Origin: Gammaproteobacteria bacterium
GTDB lineage: Bacteria; Pseudomonadota; Gammaproteobacteria; Francisellales; CACEW01
Direction of reading: 5' to 3'
Assembly: GCA_028282045.1 (NCBI GenBank)
Contig: JANQIS010000205.1
Span: forward strand, 1 to 7,180
Length of the DNA: 7,180 nt
Shown piece after piece: positions 1 to 5,161 of the stretch. The notes under the pieces were generated by a model, which saw only the letters and a program-made list of their open reading frames with translations, searched no databases and was not told the origin of the DNA. Both the position numbers and the translations under genes were made by a program. The first letter of the stretch is position 1, and each line of letters starts with the position of its first letter.

Positions 1-1472
1 GCGCTGTTGCTGCCGATGGCAGTCCCTTACTTTGGGAGCAAGCAGCCAAGATTCCTGTTTTAAACCGCCAGGAAGCGCCAATAGCGGGTAGTGTCTCAGC
101 TAACACCACGCAAAGTAACAGTATAGATTTGGATGTAGTCGGCGCTGCCGTTGACCCGGAAGGTGATATCATCAACTTAACCGGTACCCCGACACTGGTT
201 GATCCAACCCAAGGGACAGTCTCTATCGTCAACGGAAAGCTGCGCTTTATTCCCGCTGAAGCACTCAAAGCATTACCTGGTGGAGCTAAACAATCCGTTA
301 CCATCAACTATCAGATCACTGACGGCACCACAACAGTAAATGCTACAGCAGCCGTGAATGTTATCGGTACCAACGACGCGCCAAGATTCGATGTTGCTTA
401 TAACACGGTTCTGCCTAAGACATCCGGCAATGGTACTGTGATCAACGGCACTGATATTTTAGCCAATGTGACCGATCTTGATACTGATGATTCACGTGGT
501 TTTGCCGTAACCGACTTCTTCTTAAACGGTAGCACTACAGTACCCGAGGGGACTGAATTGCAATATCGGATCACAGATACAACGCTATGGACCCCTATGC
601 CAGCGTTGGGAGGGGAAGCATTTGTATTGCCGGAGGCAGCACAACTTCGCGTAGTGACCAATGGCACCACGGTAGGAAATGTCACCATTAAGGCACGCGC
701 TTATGATGGCGGCAAGTCAGCCACCCTGGAGCCGTTACCTAGTGAACCGGGCGGAACATCACACTTTAGCGGTGGCAATGAGGCTGTCATCATTCAACCG
801 CTTGAAGCCGCCACAATCGTACCACCGGTGGGCATTACTACGACAGGCCCTGTTTCCTATCCCGACTGGGCGGATGATGCTGGAAATTCTAAAAACCCGA
901 TTGCCAATAATATGAACATCTCTGGGTTACAACCCGGGAAAAATTATACCTTCAGTCTGGAACTTACGGCCTATGCAAAGAGTGATGGTGGCTACAGCGG
1001 CTTTTATCCCTTCACCATTCCATCTGGAAGTGCTTTGAATGACCCCACAAAATTCTCCTTTACCCAAGCTGATAATGTCAGGACATACACATTTTATGGC
1101 ACACCAGAGCAATTTGATGCTGTGCTTCCTGACATGCATATTACCGGATTTATATGTTTCCAAACCAATTTCCAAGCCACTTGCTCAGGGTCATTTGATA
1201 TAGCCAATGCACAAATACAGTCATTTACATTTAAAATTAATGATGCCGGAAAGGTGACATCTACCACACTTACCATTACCTCCGATCCTGCACTTGTTGG
1301 TGGACGGCGAATGGAAGCGTTAGCTGCTGCGCATACACAGCTTGCCCCATCCAATATGTCTGACAAAGTTAGCACAGTACCGGCTACTGCAGCCGCTGTA
1401 CTGCGATTATGGCAAGAAGCTGAGGCAGTTTCCGGTCATAAAGCTGCTGCTGTAAGTAAGGGGGTTGGATAA
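1..1472 (+). CDS. Cadherin-like repeat surface protein, C-terminal part (5' end outside window)
   Basis: The frame is open from base 3 to the TAA at 1470-1472, giving 489 visible residues. The first methionine-type codon (TTG at 129) lies inside a domain, so the real start is upstream. Visible residues about 29-127 form a cadherin/VCBS-like domain: a DPEGD calcium-type motif, a GTVSI strand, a YQITDG strand, then a closing NDAP linker at 124-127. A second, more divergent domain (about 132-240) has DLDTDD near its start and ends on a KARAYDG strand. Such domains usually build extracellular calcium-stabilised adhesins. Residues about 280-430 form a further beta-rich, Tyr/Phe-rich domain that I do not recognise, with a close Cys pair at 385 and 394, followed by an Ala-rich tail. 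No RTX nonapeptides, LPXTG, or obvious transmembrane anchor is visible. An extracellular adhesin or structural protein is likely; partnership with the downstream pilin-like genes is inferred from adjacency only. Confidence 0.8.
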   Translation, partial: AVAADGSPLLWEQAAKIPVLNRQEAPIAGSVSANTTQSNSIDLDVVGAAVDPEGDIINLTGTPTLVDPTQGTVSIVNGKLRFIPAEALKALPGGAKQSVTINYQITDGTTTVNATAAVNVIGTNDAPRFDVAYNTVLPKTSGNGTVINGTDILANVTDLDTDDSRGFAVTDFFLNGSTTVPEGTELQYRITDTTLWTPMPALGGEAFVLPEAAQLRVVTNGTTVGNVTIKARAYDGGKSATLEPLPSEPGGTSHFSGGNEAVIIQPLEAATIVPPVGITTTGPVSYPDWADDAGNSKNPIANNMNISGLQPGKNYTFSLELTAYAKSDGGYSGFYPFTIPSGSALNDPTKFSFTQADNVRTYTFYGTPEQFDAVLPDMHITGFICFQTNFQATCSGSFDIANAQIQSFTFKINDAGKVTSTTLTITSDPALVGGRRMEALAAAHTQLAPSNMSDKVSTVPATAAAVLRLWQEAEAVSGHKAAAVSKGVG

Positions 1473-1499
1473 CCTATCTCTAAATAAAATTTAGCATTA

Positions 1500-1528
1500 T
1501 TGAACATGCATACACTTGATGCTATGCT
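1500..1528 (+). promoter_or_regulatory. Putative sigma-70 promoter of the first pilin-like gene
   Basis: TTGAAC (1500-1505), a 17-bp spacer, then TATGCT (1523-1528), with TG at 1520-1521 making an extended -10. An A/T-rich stretch (1481-1500) lies just upstream and could act as an UP element. Transcription would start near 1535, leaving a short leader before the ATG at 1553. The layout closely matches the promoter at 2675-2703, which strengthens both calls. Confidence 0.55.
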
Positions 1529-1552
1529 CGCGGCAAAAAGGTGATAGTGACC

Positions 1553-2101
1553 ATGAAAGGCATACAGTTTGTACACGCAACCATACTCCTTCTGGGGCTG
1601 TTGCCTTGTCTCGCCTATAGCGCTAGTGTGTCAACCTATGGCTTAGCCAACCTTAAAAATAGCTATGATTTTCCTGCTATCACCCTACTCAACTATGGGG
1701 CTGAGGATAAAGTAGAAGCCAACCCTTTGAGCTTCGTTATTGATGATTCGGCAGCGGATATCCAACTGACGTTAACCGCTGAGCATATTGATGCTGACAA
1801 TACCTGGATGGTGGATGGCAATGGACAAAATCAAAAGATTTACTATGAGGTGATTTATACCACCTGCTCTAATGGCCATACACGTGCAACCGCTAATCTT
1901 TCTAGAAATATTGGTACTGACGGCGTTAATTGCTCAAACCACTCATGTACCATTCCTAAAGAATTTGCTAACTCTCTTGCTTGTGCTCCAGACGCTGGAG
2001 GCGAGGGGCATTTAACCATTAAGCGTATGGAGTTGGCTGAAATGCCCGGGTCTGCTGATTATTCTGGTACATTACAATTAACGGTGGCAGAAAGCCCTTA
2101 G
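1553..2101 (+). CDS. Secreted pilin-like subunit, subgroup A (copy 1)
   Basis: The product is 182 residues. I chose the ATG at 1553 over an in-frame GTG at 1541: AAGGTG (1538-1543) sits 9 nt before the ATG, and the GTG would almost coincide with the predicted transcript start. Residues 1-23 are a Sec signal peptide (KG, hydrophobic core ILLLGLLPCLA, cleavage near AYS/A). The Cys at 19 follows a Pro, so it is not a convincing lipobox. The mature part is beta-strand rich. It has the landmarks shared with the next two genes: a DNTWM motif, IYYEVIYTTC, a CSNHSCTIP motif, and a C-terminal DYSGTLQLTV strand. Its four mature cysteines are spaced C-X21-C-X4-C-X11-C. The architecture resembles CS1/CFA-I-type fimbrial subunits, whose known members lack these cysteines. 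Compared with its paralogs, the N-terminal strand is less clearly of the alternating type, so it may be a minor or capping subunit. The subunit role is inference. Confidence 0.7.
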   Translation: MKGIQFVHATILLLGLLPCLAYSASVSTYGLANLKNSYDFPAITLLNYGAEDKVEANPLSFVIDDSAADIQLTLTAEHIDADNTWMVDGNGQNQKIYYEVIYTTCSNGHTRATANLSRNIGTDGVNCSNHSCTIPKEFANSLACAPDAGGEGHLTIKRMELAEMPGSADYSGTLQLTVAESP

Positions 2102-2135
2102 CAAGGCCGTTACCACTCTTACCCGCTACGCGGGA

Positions 2136-2226
2136 CTGGATTGTGCTATCAAGTAGCACAATGACGATGTGGTGTCATCCCGTGGCGCTTCACCCGTCAT
2201 TGCGTGGCACTGACCACGCAATCCAG
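2136..2226. repeat. Structured 91-bp repeat element, left copy (R1)
   Basis: The element is bounded by the inverted 8-mers CTGGATTG (2136-2143) and CAATCCAG (2219-2226). Inside are two perfect hairpins: a 9-bp stem ATTGTGCTA/TAGCACAAT (2140-2148 with 2154-2162, loop TCAAG), and a 9-bp stem ATTGCGTGG/CCACGCAAT (2199-2207 with 2214-2222, 6-nt loop). A third short hairpin, CCCGC/GCGGG (2122-2126 with 2130-2134), abuts it on the left. Bases 2136-2214 match 2543-2621 with four mismatches and no gap. It has the look of a REP- or MITE-like palindromic element. It lies 34 nt past the pilin stop codon, so it could also protect or end that transcript, though no T-tract follows the hairpins. Confidence 0.8.
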
Positions 2227-2234
2227 CAAACATC

Positions 2235-2528
2235 CTAACCGGCTACTTCACTATATAAATCACGCCAATCAGGATTGTAACGCTCAATTAATGCTAATTT
2301 CCAAGAACGCTTCCATTCCTTTAGTCTCTTCTCTCTTCTAATGGCTGTATCAGCATCAGCATAACACTCATAGAAAACCAGCGTCTTAATACCATAGCGC
2401 TTGGTAAAACCTGCCACAACTTCTGTTTTATGTTGCCAAACCCTTTTAATCAGGTCGGACGTTACTCCAATATATAAGGTGCCGTTGCGTTTACTGGCAA
2501 GTATATACACGTAGAAGGTTTTTTCCAT
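2235..2528 (-). CDS. Small single-domain GIY-YIG endonuclease family protein
   Basis: The 97-residue product is almost entirely one GIY-YIG nuclease domain, the usual size for the free-standing bacterial family. Visible signature positions are FYVYIL at 5-10 (the 'GIY' strand), LYIGVT at 18-23 (the 'YIG' strand), Arg29 in IKRVWQHK, GFTKRY at 40-45, Glu66 in REKRLKEW (the expected metal-binding Glu), and Asn85 in the closing YNPDWRDL. All catalytic-type residues appear intact, so the protein is probably functional. The family cleaves DNA through a Tyr/Arg/Glu-Mg centre; cellular roles of these short members are largely unassigned. Start: the ATG (complement of 2526-2528) is preceded by AAGGA (complement of 2535-2539) with a 6-nt gap. 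The gene opposes its pilin neighbours and is tightly bracketed by two direct repeats, which suggests it came in as a separate unit. It has no linker or second DNA-binding domain like those of intron homing enzymes. Confidence 0.9.
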   Translation of the reverse strand: MEKTFYVYILASKRNGTLYIGVTSDLIKRVWQHKTEVVAGFTKRYGIKTLVFYECYADADTAIRREKRLKEWKRSWKLALIERYNPDWRDLYSEVAG

Positions 2529-2542
2529 TTGATTTCCTTATC

Positions 2543-2621
2543 CTGGATTGTGCTATCAAGTAGCACAATGACGACGTGGTGTCATCCCGTGGCGCTTCAC
2601 CCGTCACTCCGTGGCGCTGAC
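2543..2621. repeat. Structured 79-bp repeat element, right copy (R2), truncated
   Basis: R2 is a direct repeat of 2136-2214 with 75 of 79 bases identical. The left end CTGGATTG and the 9-bp hairpin ATTGTGCTA/TAGCACAAT are fully conserved. The right-hand hairpin and the CAATCCAG terminus of R1 are missing: the sequence departs after CTGAC. R2 also shows an internal near-tandem of period 22: GTCATCCCGTGGCGCT (2581-2596) and GTCACTCCGTGGCGCT (2603-2618), 14 of 16 identical. It ends about 50 bp upstream of the -35 box of the next pilin operon. Confidence 0.8.
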
Positions 2622-2674
2622 AATTTATCACATTAATACAACTCTATAAATATATAAAAATATCTTGTTAAATA

Positions 2675-2703
2675 TTGAATATGGCGTTTTGTAATGCTAT
2701 ATT
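2675..2703 (+). promoter_or_regulatory. Putative sigma-70 promoter of the 2736-3959 pilin-like operon
   Basis: TTGAAT (2675-2680), an exact 17-bp spacer, then TATATT (2698-2703), with TG at 2695-2696 forming an extended -10. A very A/T-rich run (2641-2674) precedes it and could be an UP element. The transcript would start near 2710. This places the ATG at 2694 inside the promoter and supports translation from 2736. It shares -35, spacer and extended -10 layout with the promoter at 1500-1528. Confidence 0.65.
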
Positions 2704-2735
2704 GTCACCGTATTCAGGTAAGGATCGCCATTACC

Positions 2736-3347
2736 ATGTGCACAATTCATAAACTTCAACAGCGTATTTTAAGTATCATCATGCTAATGCCGATGACTGT
2801 GTTTGCATTAGGTGATGTTTCCACACCAAGCTTAACGGTCAACGTGCACGTTGACGATGCTGTCGAAATCTATCCTGACCCACTACCTCAGACCACGTTT
2901 ACCCTTGCAGATATCACCTTAGACAATTTTCATGAAAAAAAGACCATAACCGCCCTGGATCCATTTAGCGTGTATGTTAATGATTTTGGTGTTCACTCTG
3001 TACAACTAACCCTGACCACGCCGGCCGGCGAATCTGATGCCGATTCTACCTGGATGAATATTACTGGTGGCGGTAATGAAACCATACCCTATGAGGTTAA
3101 ATACATCACCTGTTATAATGGTCATGACCGAGTCACTGTTGATATTTCCAAAAATACAACGGATAATCCCGTCGTTAGCTGTGCTAATCATAGTTGCACT
3201 ATTCCTAACGAATATGCTAATTATGTGGTCTGCACTCCCACTGCTGGTGGTGAAGGCAAATTACAGCTCGTTCGCCCGATATTACCCAGTATGCCTGATG
3301 AAGGTGAATACACCGGACAGTTTACTCTAACAGCATCTCTGGTATGA
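2736..3347 (+). CDS. Secreted pilin-like subunit, subgroup A (copy 2)
   Basis: The product is 203 residues. The ATG at 2736 is preferred to the upstream in-frame ATG at 2694: 2694 lies within the predicted promoter, AAGGAT (2720-2725) sits at a workable distance, and only from 2736 does a normal signal peptide begin the protein. Residues 1-24 form that peptide (basic n-region to Arg10, core ILSIIMLMPMTV, cleavage VFA/L). The mature protein starts with an alternating strand, LTVNVHVDDAVEI, like the N-terminal donor strand of CS1/CFA-I pilins. It continues with YVNDFG, DSTWMN, IPYEVKYITC, CANHSCTIP and a terminal EYTGQFTLTASL strand. Its four mature cysteines are spaced C-X22-C-X4-C-X11-C, as in copies 1 and 3. 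It is clearly homologous to copy 1, with long identical blocks around CTIP and AGGEG. The gene is 3 nt upstream of copy 3 and surely co-transcribed with it. A subunit of a fimbria or similar surface fibre is the best guess. Confidence 0.75.
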   Translation: MCTIHKLQQRILSIIMLMPMTVFALGDVSTPSLTVNVHVDDAVEIYPDPLPQTTFTLADITLDNFHEKKTITALDPFSVYVNDFGVHSVQLTLTTPAGESDADSTWMNITGGGNETIPYEVKYITCYNGHDRVTVDISKNTTDNPVVSCANHSCTIPNEYANYVVCTPTAGGEGKLQLVRPILPSMPDEGEYTGQFTLTASLV

Positions 3348-3350
3348 GTA

Positions 3351-3959
3351 ATGGCTATTGAGGGGATCACAACGACGATACACCGAGCTTATACAGGCTT
3401 GTTTGCAATACTGACCTTCTGCCTAAATTCAGCCGCTTTTGCTGATGTACACACCCTTCCAATTACGGTGAATGTTAATGTACAGCCTGGTCTTGAAGTG
3501 GTCAGCTCACTGGAGCCTGATTATGATTTTAACGCCATTGAAGTACCTAACGACCCGGAACAGATTATTGAAGTTTCACCCTTTTATGCTTACGCAAACG
3601 ATACCAACACCAGTGTTAACATCACCTTAACTACTGGTAGCGGTCAATCTGACACCAACAGCACCTGGATGAATCCCAGCAACGATCCGGGCAATACCGA
3701 TAAAGTGTATTACAATATTGTCTACTATCCTTGCGCGGCAACACCACCGGCGGTGAATTTGTCTGACAATAGCATCACACCGATCACGGCTGGCATTAGC
3801 TGCACCAATCATACCTGTACCATTGGTAATGCTTATGCCAATGCAACCGTTTGTGATGCTCATAACGGCTATTTAAATATTATCCGCACCGATATCGGCG
3901 CGATACCTAACGATGATCTATATACCGGACAGATAACATTAACAGAGAGTTTATTGTAA
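3351..3959 (+). CDS. Secreted pilin-like subunit, subgroup A (copy 3)
   Basis: The product is 202 residues. The ATG lies 3 nt after the stop of copy 2 and has no good Shine-Dalgarno, so translation is probably coupled to copy 2. Residues 1-31 form a signal peptide with a long n-region (to Arg12), a core GLFAILTFCL, and cleavage AFA/D. The mature protein opens with ITVNVNVQPGLEV, then shows SPFYAYANDTN, NSTWMN, VYYNIVYYPC, CTNHTCTI, and a final LYTGQITLTESL strand at the very C-terminus. This strand order parallels CFA/I-type major pilins: an alternating N-terminal strand, an 'hTNDA' turn, an 'MPISV' strand, and a YSG-type last strand. That parallel is from memory of the family, not an alignment. 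The four cysteines (C-X22-C-X4-C-X11-C) match copies 1 and 2, suggesting two conserved disulfides. No promoter is needed between this gene and copy 2. Confidence 0.75.
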   Translation: MAIEGITTTIHRAYTGLFAILTFCLNSAAFADVHTLPITVNVNVQPGLEVVSSLEPDYDFNAIEVPNDPEQIIEVSPFYAYANDTNTSVNITLTTGSGQSDTNSTWMNPSNDPGNTDKVYYNIVYYPCAATPPAVNLSDNSITPITAGISCTNHTCTIGNAYANATVCDAHNGYLNIIRTDIGAIPNDDLYTGQITLTESLL

Positions 3960-3973
3960 ATTAAGCATATTTT

Positions 3974-4002
3974 TTGATGGATTTTTGAATGAATATTATG
4001 TT
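3974..4002 (+). promoter_or_regulatory. Possible promoter of the 4050-5116 pilin-like operon
   Basis: TTGATG (3974-3979), a 17-bp spacer and TATGTT (3997-4002) give a moderate sigma-70 match in an A/T-rich gap of 90 bp. A TTGAAT (3985-3990), the same -35 as the 2675 promoter, is also present but has no -10 at correct spacing. A TAATAT (4002-4007) followed by GTCACG resembles the -10 and GTCACCG of the 2675 promoter. The exact site is therefore uncertain, but a promoter in this gap is likely. Confidence 0.4.
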
Positions 4003-4034
4003 AATATCGTCACGTTTTTAAGTTTTTTTATTGC

Positions 4035-4040
4035 AAGGAG
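4035..4040 (+). promoter_or_regulatory. Strong ribosome binding site for the 4050 gene
   Basis: AAGGAG lies 9 nt before the ATG at 4050. It is the strongest Shine-Dalgarno among the five pilin-like genes and suggests that this one is made in the largest amount. Confidence 0.75.
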
Positions 4041-4049
4041 ATATATTCA

Positions 4050-4604
4050 ATGAAGATCAAAGCAATTACTACTAGCATTTTAGCCGCCCTGGCAATAGGC
4101 TCGGCTTATGGTGCTGCAACGCAAACAGCAAACTTAAACGTTACTGTGGCGGGCACCACTGCGGTATCAGGATTTGTTGATCCACCAGCATTGACTGATG
4201 TGAACTCCGAAGCGGTTGCTGACGGAAACGTGAGTCAAACCATTAACAACGTTGAGATTTATACCGACGACACAGATGGCTTGACCATTACCACTACCAG
4301 CCAGAAAACGGACGCTAATACTGATCCGGCTATCGAACAAGGCGGTAGCACTATTCCTATCGCATTGAGTTATACTCCATGCGGCAGTGGTACACCAGTT
4401 GAGTTATTGGCACGCGATAATGGTTCTGCTCAAAAAGTGACGACGGTCAACACCAACCTTGCGACTAATTGGTCTGCAGCCGTCTGTAGAACAACACCTG
4501 GCTCAGCCACTATTACTTATGGCGGTGACGGTAATTCACCACCCACCTCGGCAACGGCCTATACCGGTGCTTTAACTATCGCTGTTGCACCAATTAACCC
4601 ATAG
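4050..4604 (+). CDS. Secreted pilin-like subunit, subgroup B; candidate major subunit
   Basis: The product is 184 residues. The start is fixed by AAGGAG at 4035-4040. Residues 1-22 or 23 are a clean signal peptide (MKIK, core AITTSILAALAIG, cleavage near AYGA/A). The mature protein is Thr/Ala/Asn-rich and low in aromatic residues, typical of a bulk fibre subunit. It begins with an alternating strand, TANLNVTV, has VSGFVDPP, a central STIPIALSYTPCG strand, and ends with AYTGALTIAVAPINP. The last strand and the IP-x-x-L-x-Y-x-x-C element align in order with the three subgroup A proteins, so all five look like one superfamily. It has only two mature cysteines (YTPC and AAVC), which could form one disulfide. 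The strong RBS, own promoter region and bland composition make it the best candidate for the major subunit. It is 5 nt upstream of a second subgroup B gene. Function is inferred; a CS1-like or spore-coat-U-like secreted subunit are both possible. Confidence 0.75.
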   Translation: MKIKAITTSILAALAIGSAYGAATQTANLNVTVAGTTAVSGFVDPPALTDVNSEAVADGNVSQTINNVEIYTDDTDGLTITTTSQKTDANTDPAIEQGGSTIPIALSYTPCGSGTPVELLARDNGSAQKVTTVNTNLATNWSAAVCRTTPGSATITYGGDGNSPPTSATAYTGALTIAVAPINP

Positions 4605-4609
4605 CGTAC

Positions 4610-5116
4610 ATGCTGCAACGACTATTAACGCTGGTGGTGCTGTTTTGCATACCAGCGTTTTCTTTTGCTGATAATAATGCTCGTGCGGATTTAAGCATTA
4701 CCATTGCGCCAACCAGCAATGTTAGTGGCTTTGCCACACCGATGATGATCACGGATAAAAACCAAACGGTCTCGACCGAAACCACTGCTTCCTTGGTACA
4801 AAACGAAAAAGGGCTTAATATCGCTGTATCCTCCAGCGACAGCACAAAACAGTTGGCGCTATCTAATGGCGAGAAAAGCATTCCGGTTAAACTGATCTGT
4901 ACACCTTGTGGAGAGAATGCAGCATCGATTGATTTCTCTAAGGCAGCACAACAAGGCAAAAGTGTGTCACTGCAACCTGAAAACACCTCAGTGAAAGCCT
5001 GTGATATCAAACCCACCACATGTCACTTTGAAATCCCATCAGGTCACTTACAAGAAAATGACACCGGTCGTGCTTTTACCGGCGCAGTGGTGTTAACGCT
5101 AAGTCAAAATGCCTAA
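4610..5116 (+). CDS. Secreted pilin-like subunit, subgroup B (second, divergent copy)
   Basis: The product is 168 residues. The ATG lies 5 nt after the preceding stop with no recognisable Shine-Dalgarno, so expression is likely low and coupled to the 4050 gene. Residues 1-20 are a signal peptide (MLQR, core LLTLVVLFCIPAF, cleavage SFA/D). The mature chain opens with the alternating strand ADLSITIAP and shares VSGFATP with VSGFVDP of the 4050 product. It continues with KSIPVKLICTPCG and ends in AFTGAVVLTLSQNA. It has four mature cysteines: a CTPC pair, then a CDIKPTTCHFEIP segment. That segment recalls the CxNHxCTIP element of subgroup A, so this protein has traits of both subgroups. It is more charged (Lys, Glu, Asp) than its partner. 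The relation of low-abundance minor or tip/terminator subunit to major subunit is a plausible reading of this pair, not shown by sequence alone. It is convergent with the gene at 5162. Confidence 0.7.
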   Translation: MLQRLLTLVVLFCIPAFSFADNNARADLSITIAPTSNVSGFATPMMITDKNQTVSTETTASLVQNEKGLNIAVSSSDSTKQLALSNGEKSIPVKLICTPCGENAASIDFSKAAQQGKSVSLQPENTSVKACDIKPTTCHFEIPSGHLQENDTGRAFTGAVVLTLSQNA

Positions 5117-5161
5117 CCCGCACCTTCCATCTGCTATGCAAGGCCCGAAGCACCGATATCA

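Larger units (their letters stand above)
2136..2621. mobile_element. Putative GIY-YIG nuclease cassette flanked by direct repeats
   Basis: This is a 486-bp block: repeat R1, a minus-strand GIY-YIG nuclease gene, and repeat R2 in the same orientation as R1. The gene's stop codon is 8 nt from the end of R1, and its Shine-Dalgarno is 3 nt from R2, so almost nothing lies between gene and repeats. The block separates two paralogous plus-strand pilin genes and runs against them. These facts are seen directly. Mobility, or trans-mobilisation of the repeats by the nuclease, is inference. No transposase is present and no target-site duplication was recognised. Confidence 0.4.

Noticed and set aside
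398..688. Minus-strand open frame opposite the adhesin gene
   Set aside because: It is antisense to a well-supported coding frame and its product has no recognisable domain; it looks like a shadow.
129..1472. TTG at 129 as the start of the cadherin-like protein
   Set aside because: The same frame is open back to base 3 and the upstream residues complete the first cadherin-like domain, so the gene is cut by the window edge.
1480..1494. CTAAAT/ATTTAG hairpin as a terminator after the adhesin gene
   Set aside because: The stem is almost all A-T, only 6 bp, with no T-tract; the stretch is better explained as A/T-rich DNA upstream of a promoter.
1541..1552. GTG at 1541 as the start of the first pilin-like gene
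   Set aside because: It overlaps the Shine-Dalgarno serving the ATG at 1553 and would leave only a few bases of leader after the predicted promoter.
2136..2621. A CRISPR array or a classical insertion sequence
   Set aside because: There are only two repeats separated by a gene, so no spacer array, and no transposase is encoded. The nuclease also lacks the linker and DNA-binding domains of intron homing enzymes.
2694..2735. ATG at 2694 as the start of the second pilin-like gene
   Set aside because: It overlaps the -10 box of a strong predicted promoter and would put 14 extra residues before a normal signal peptide.
4594..5019. Minus-strand 141-codon open frame opposite the last pilin-like gene
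   Set aside because: The plus-strand gene has a signal peptide and clear paralogs; the antisense product has no recognisable features.
5117..5161. A bidirectional terminator between the convergent genes
   Set aside because: I could not find a stable stem with a T-tract in this 45-bp gap.
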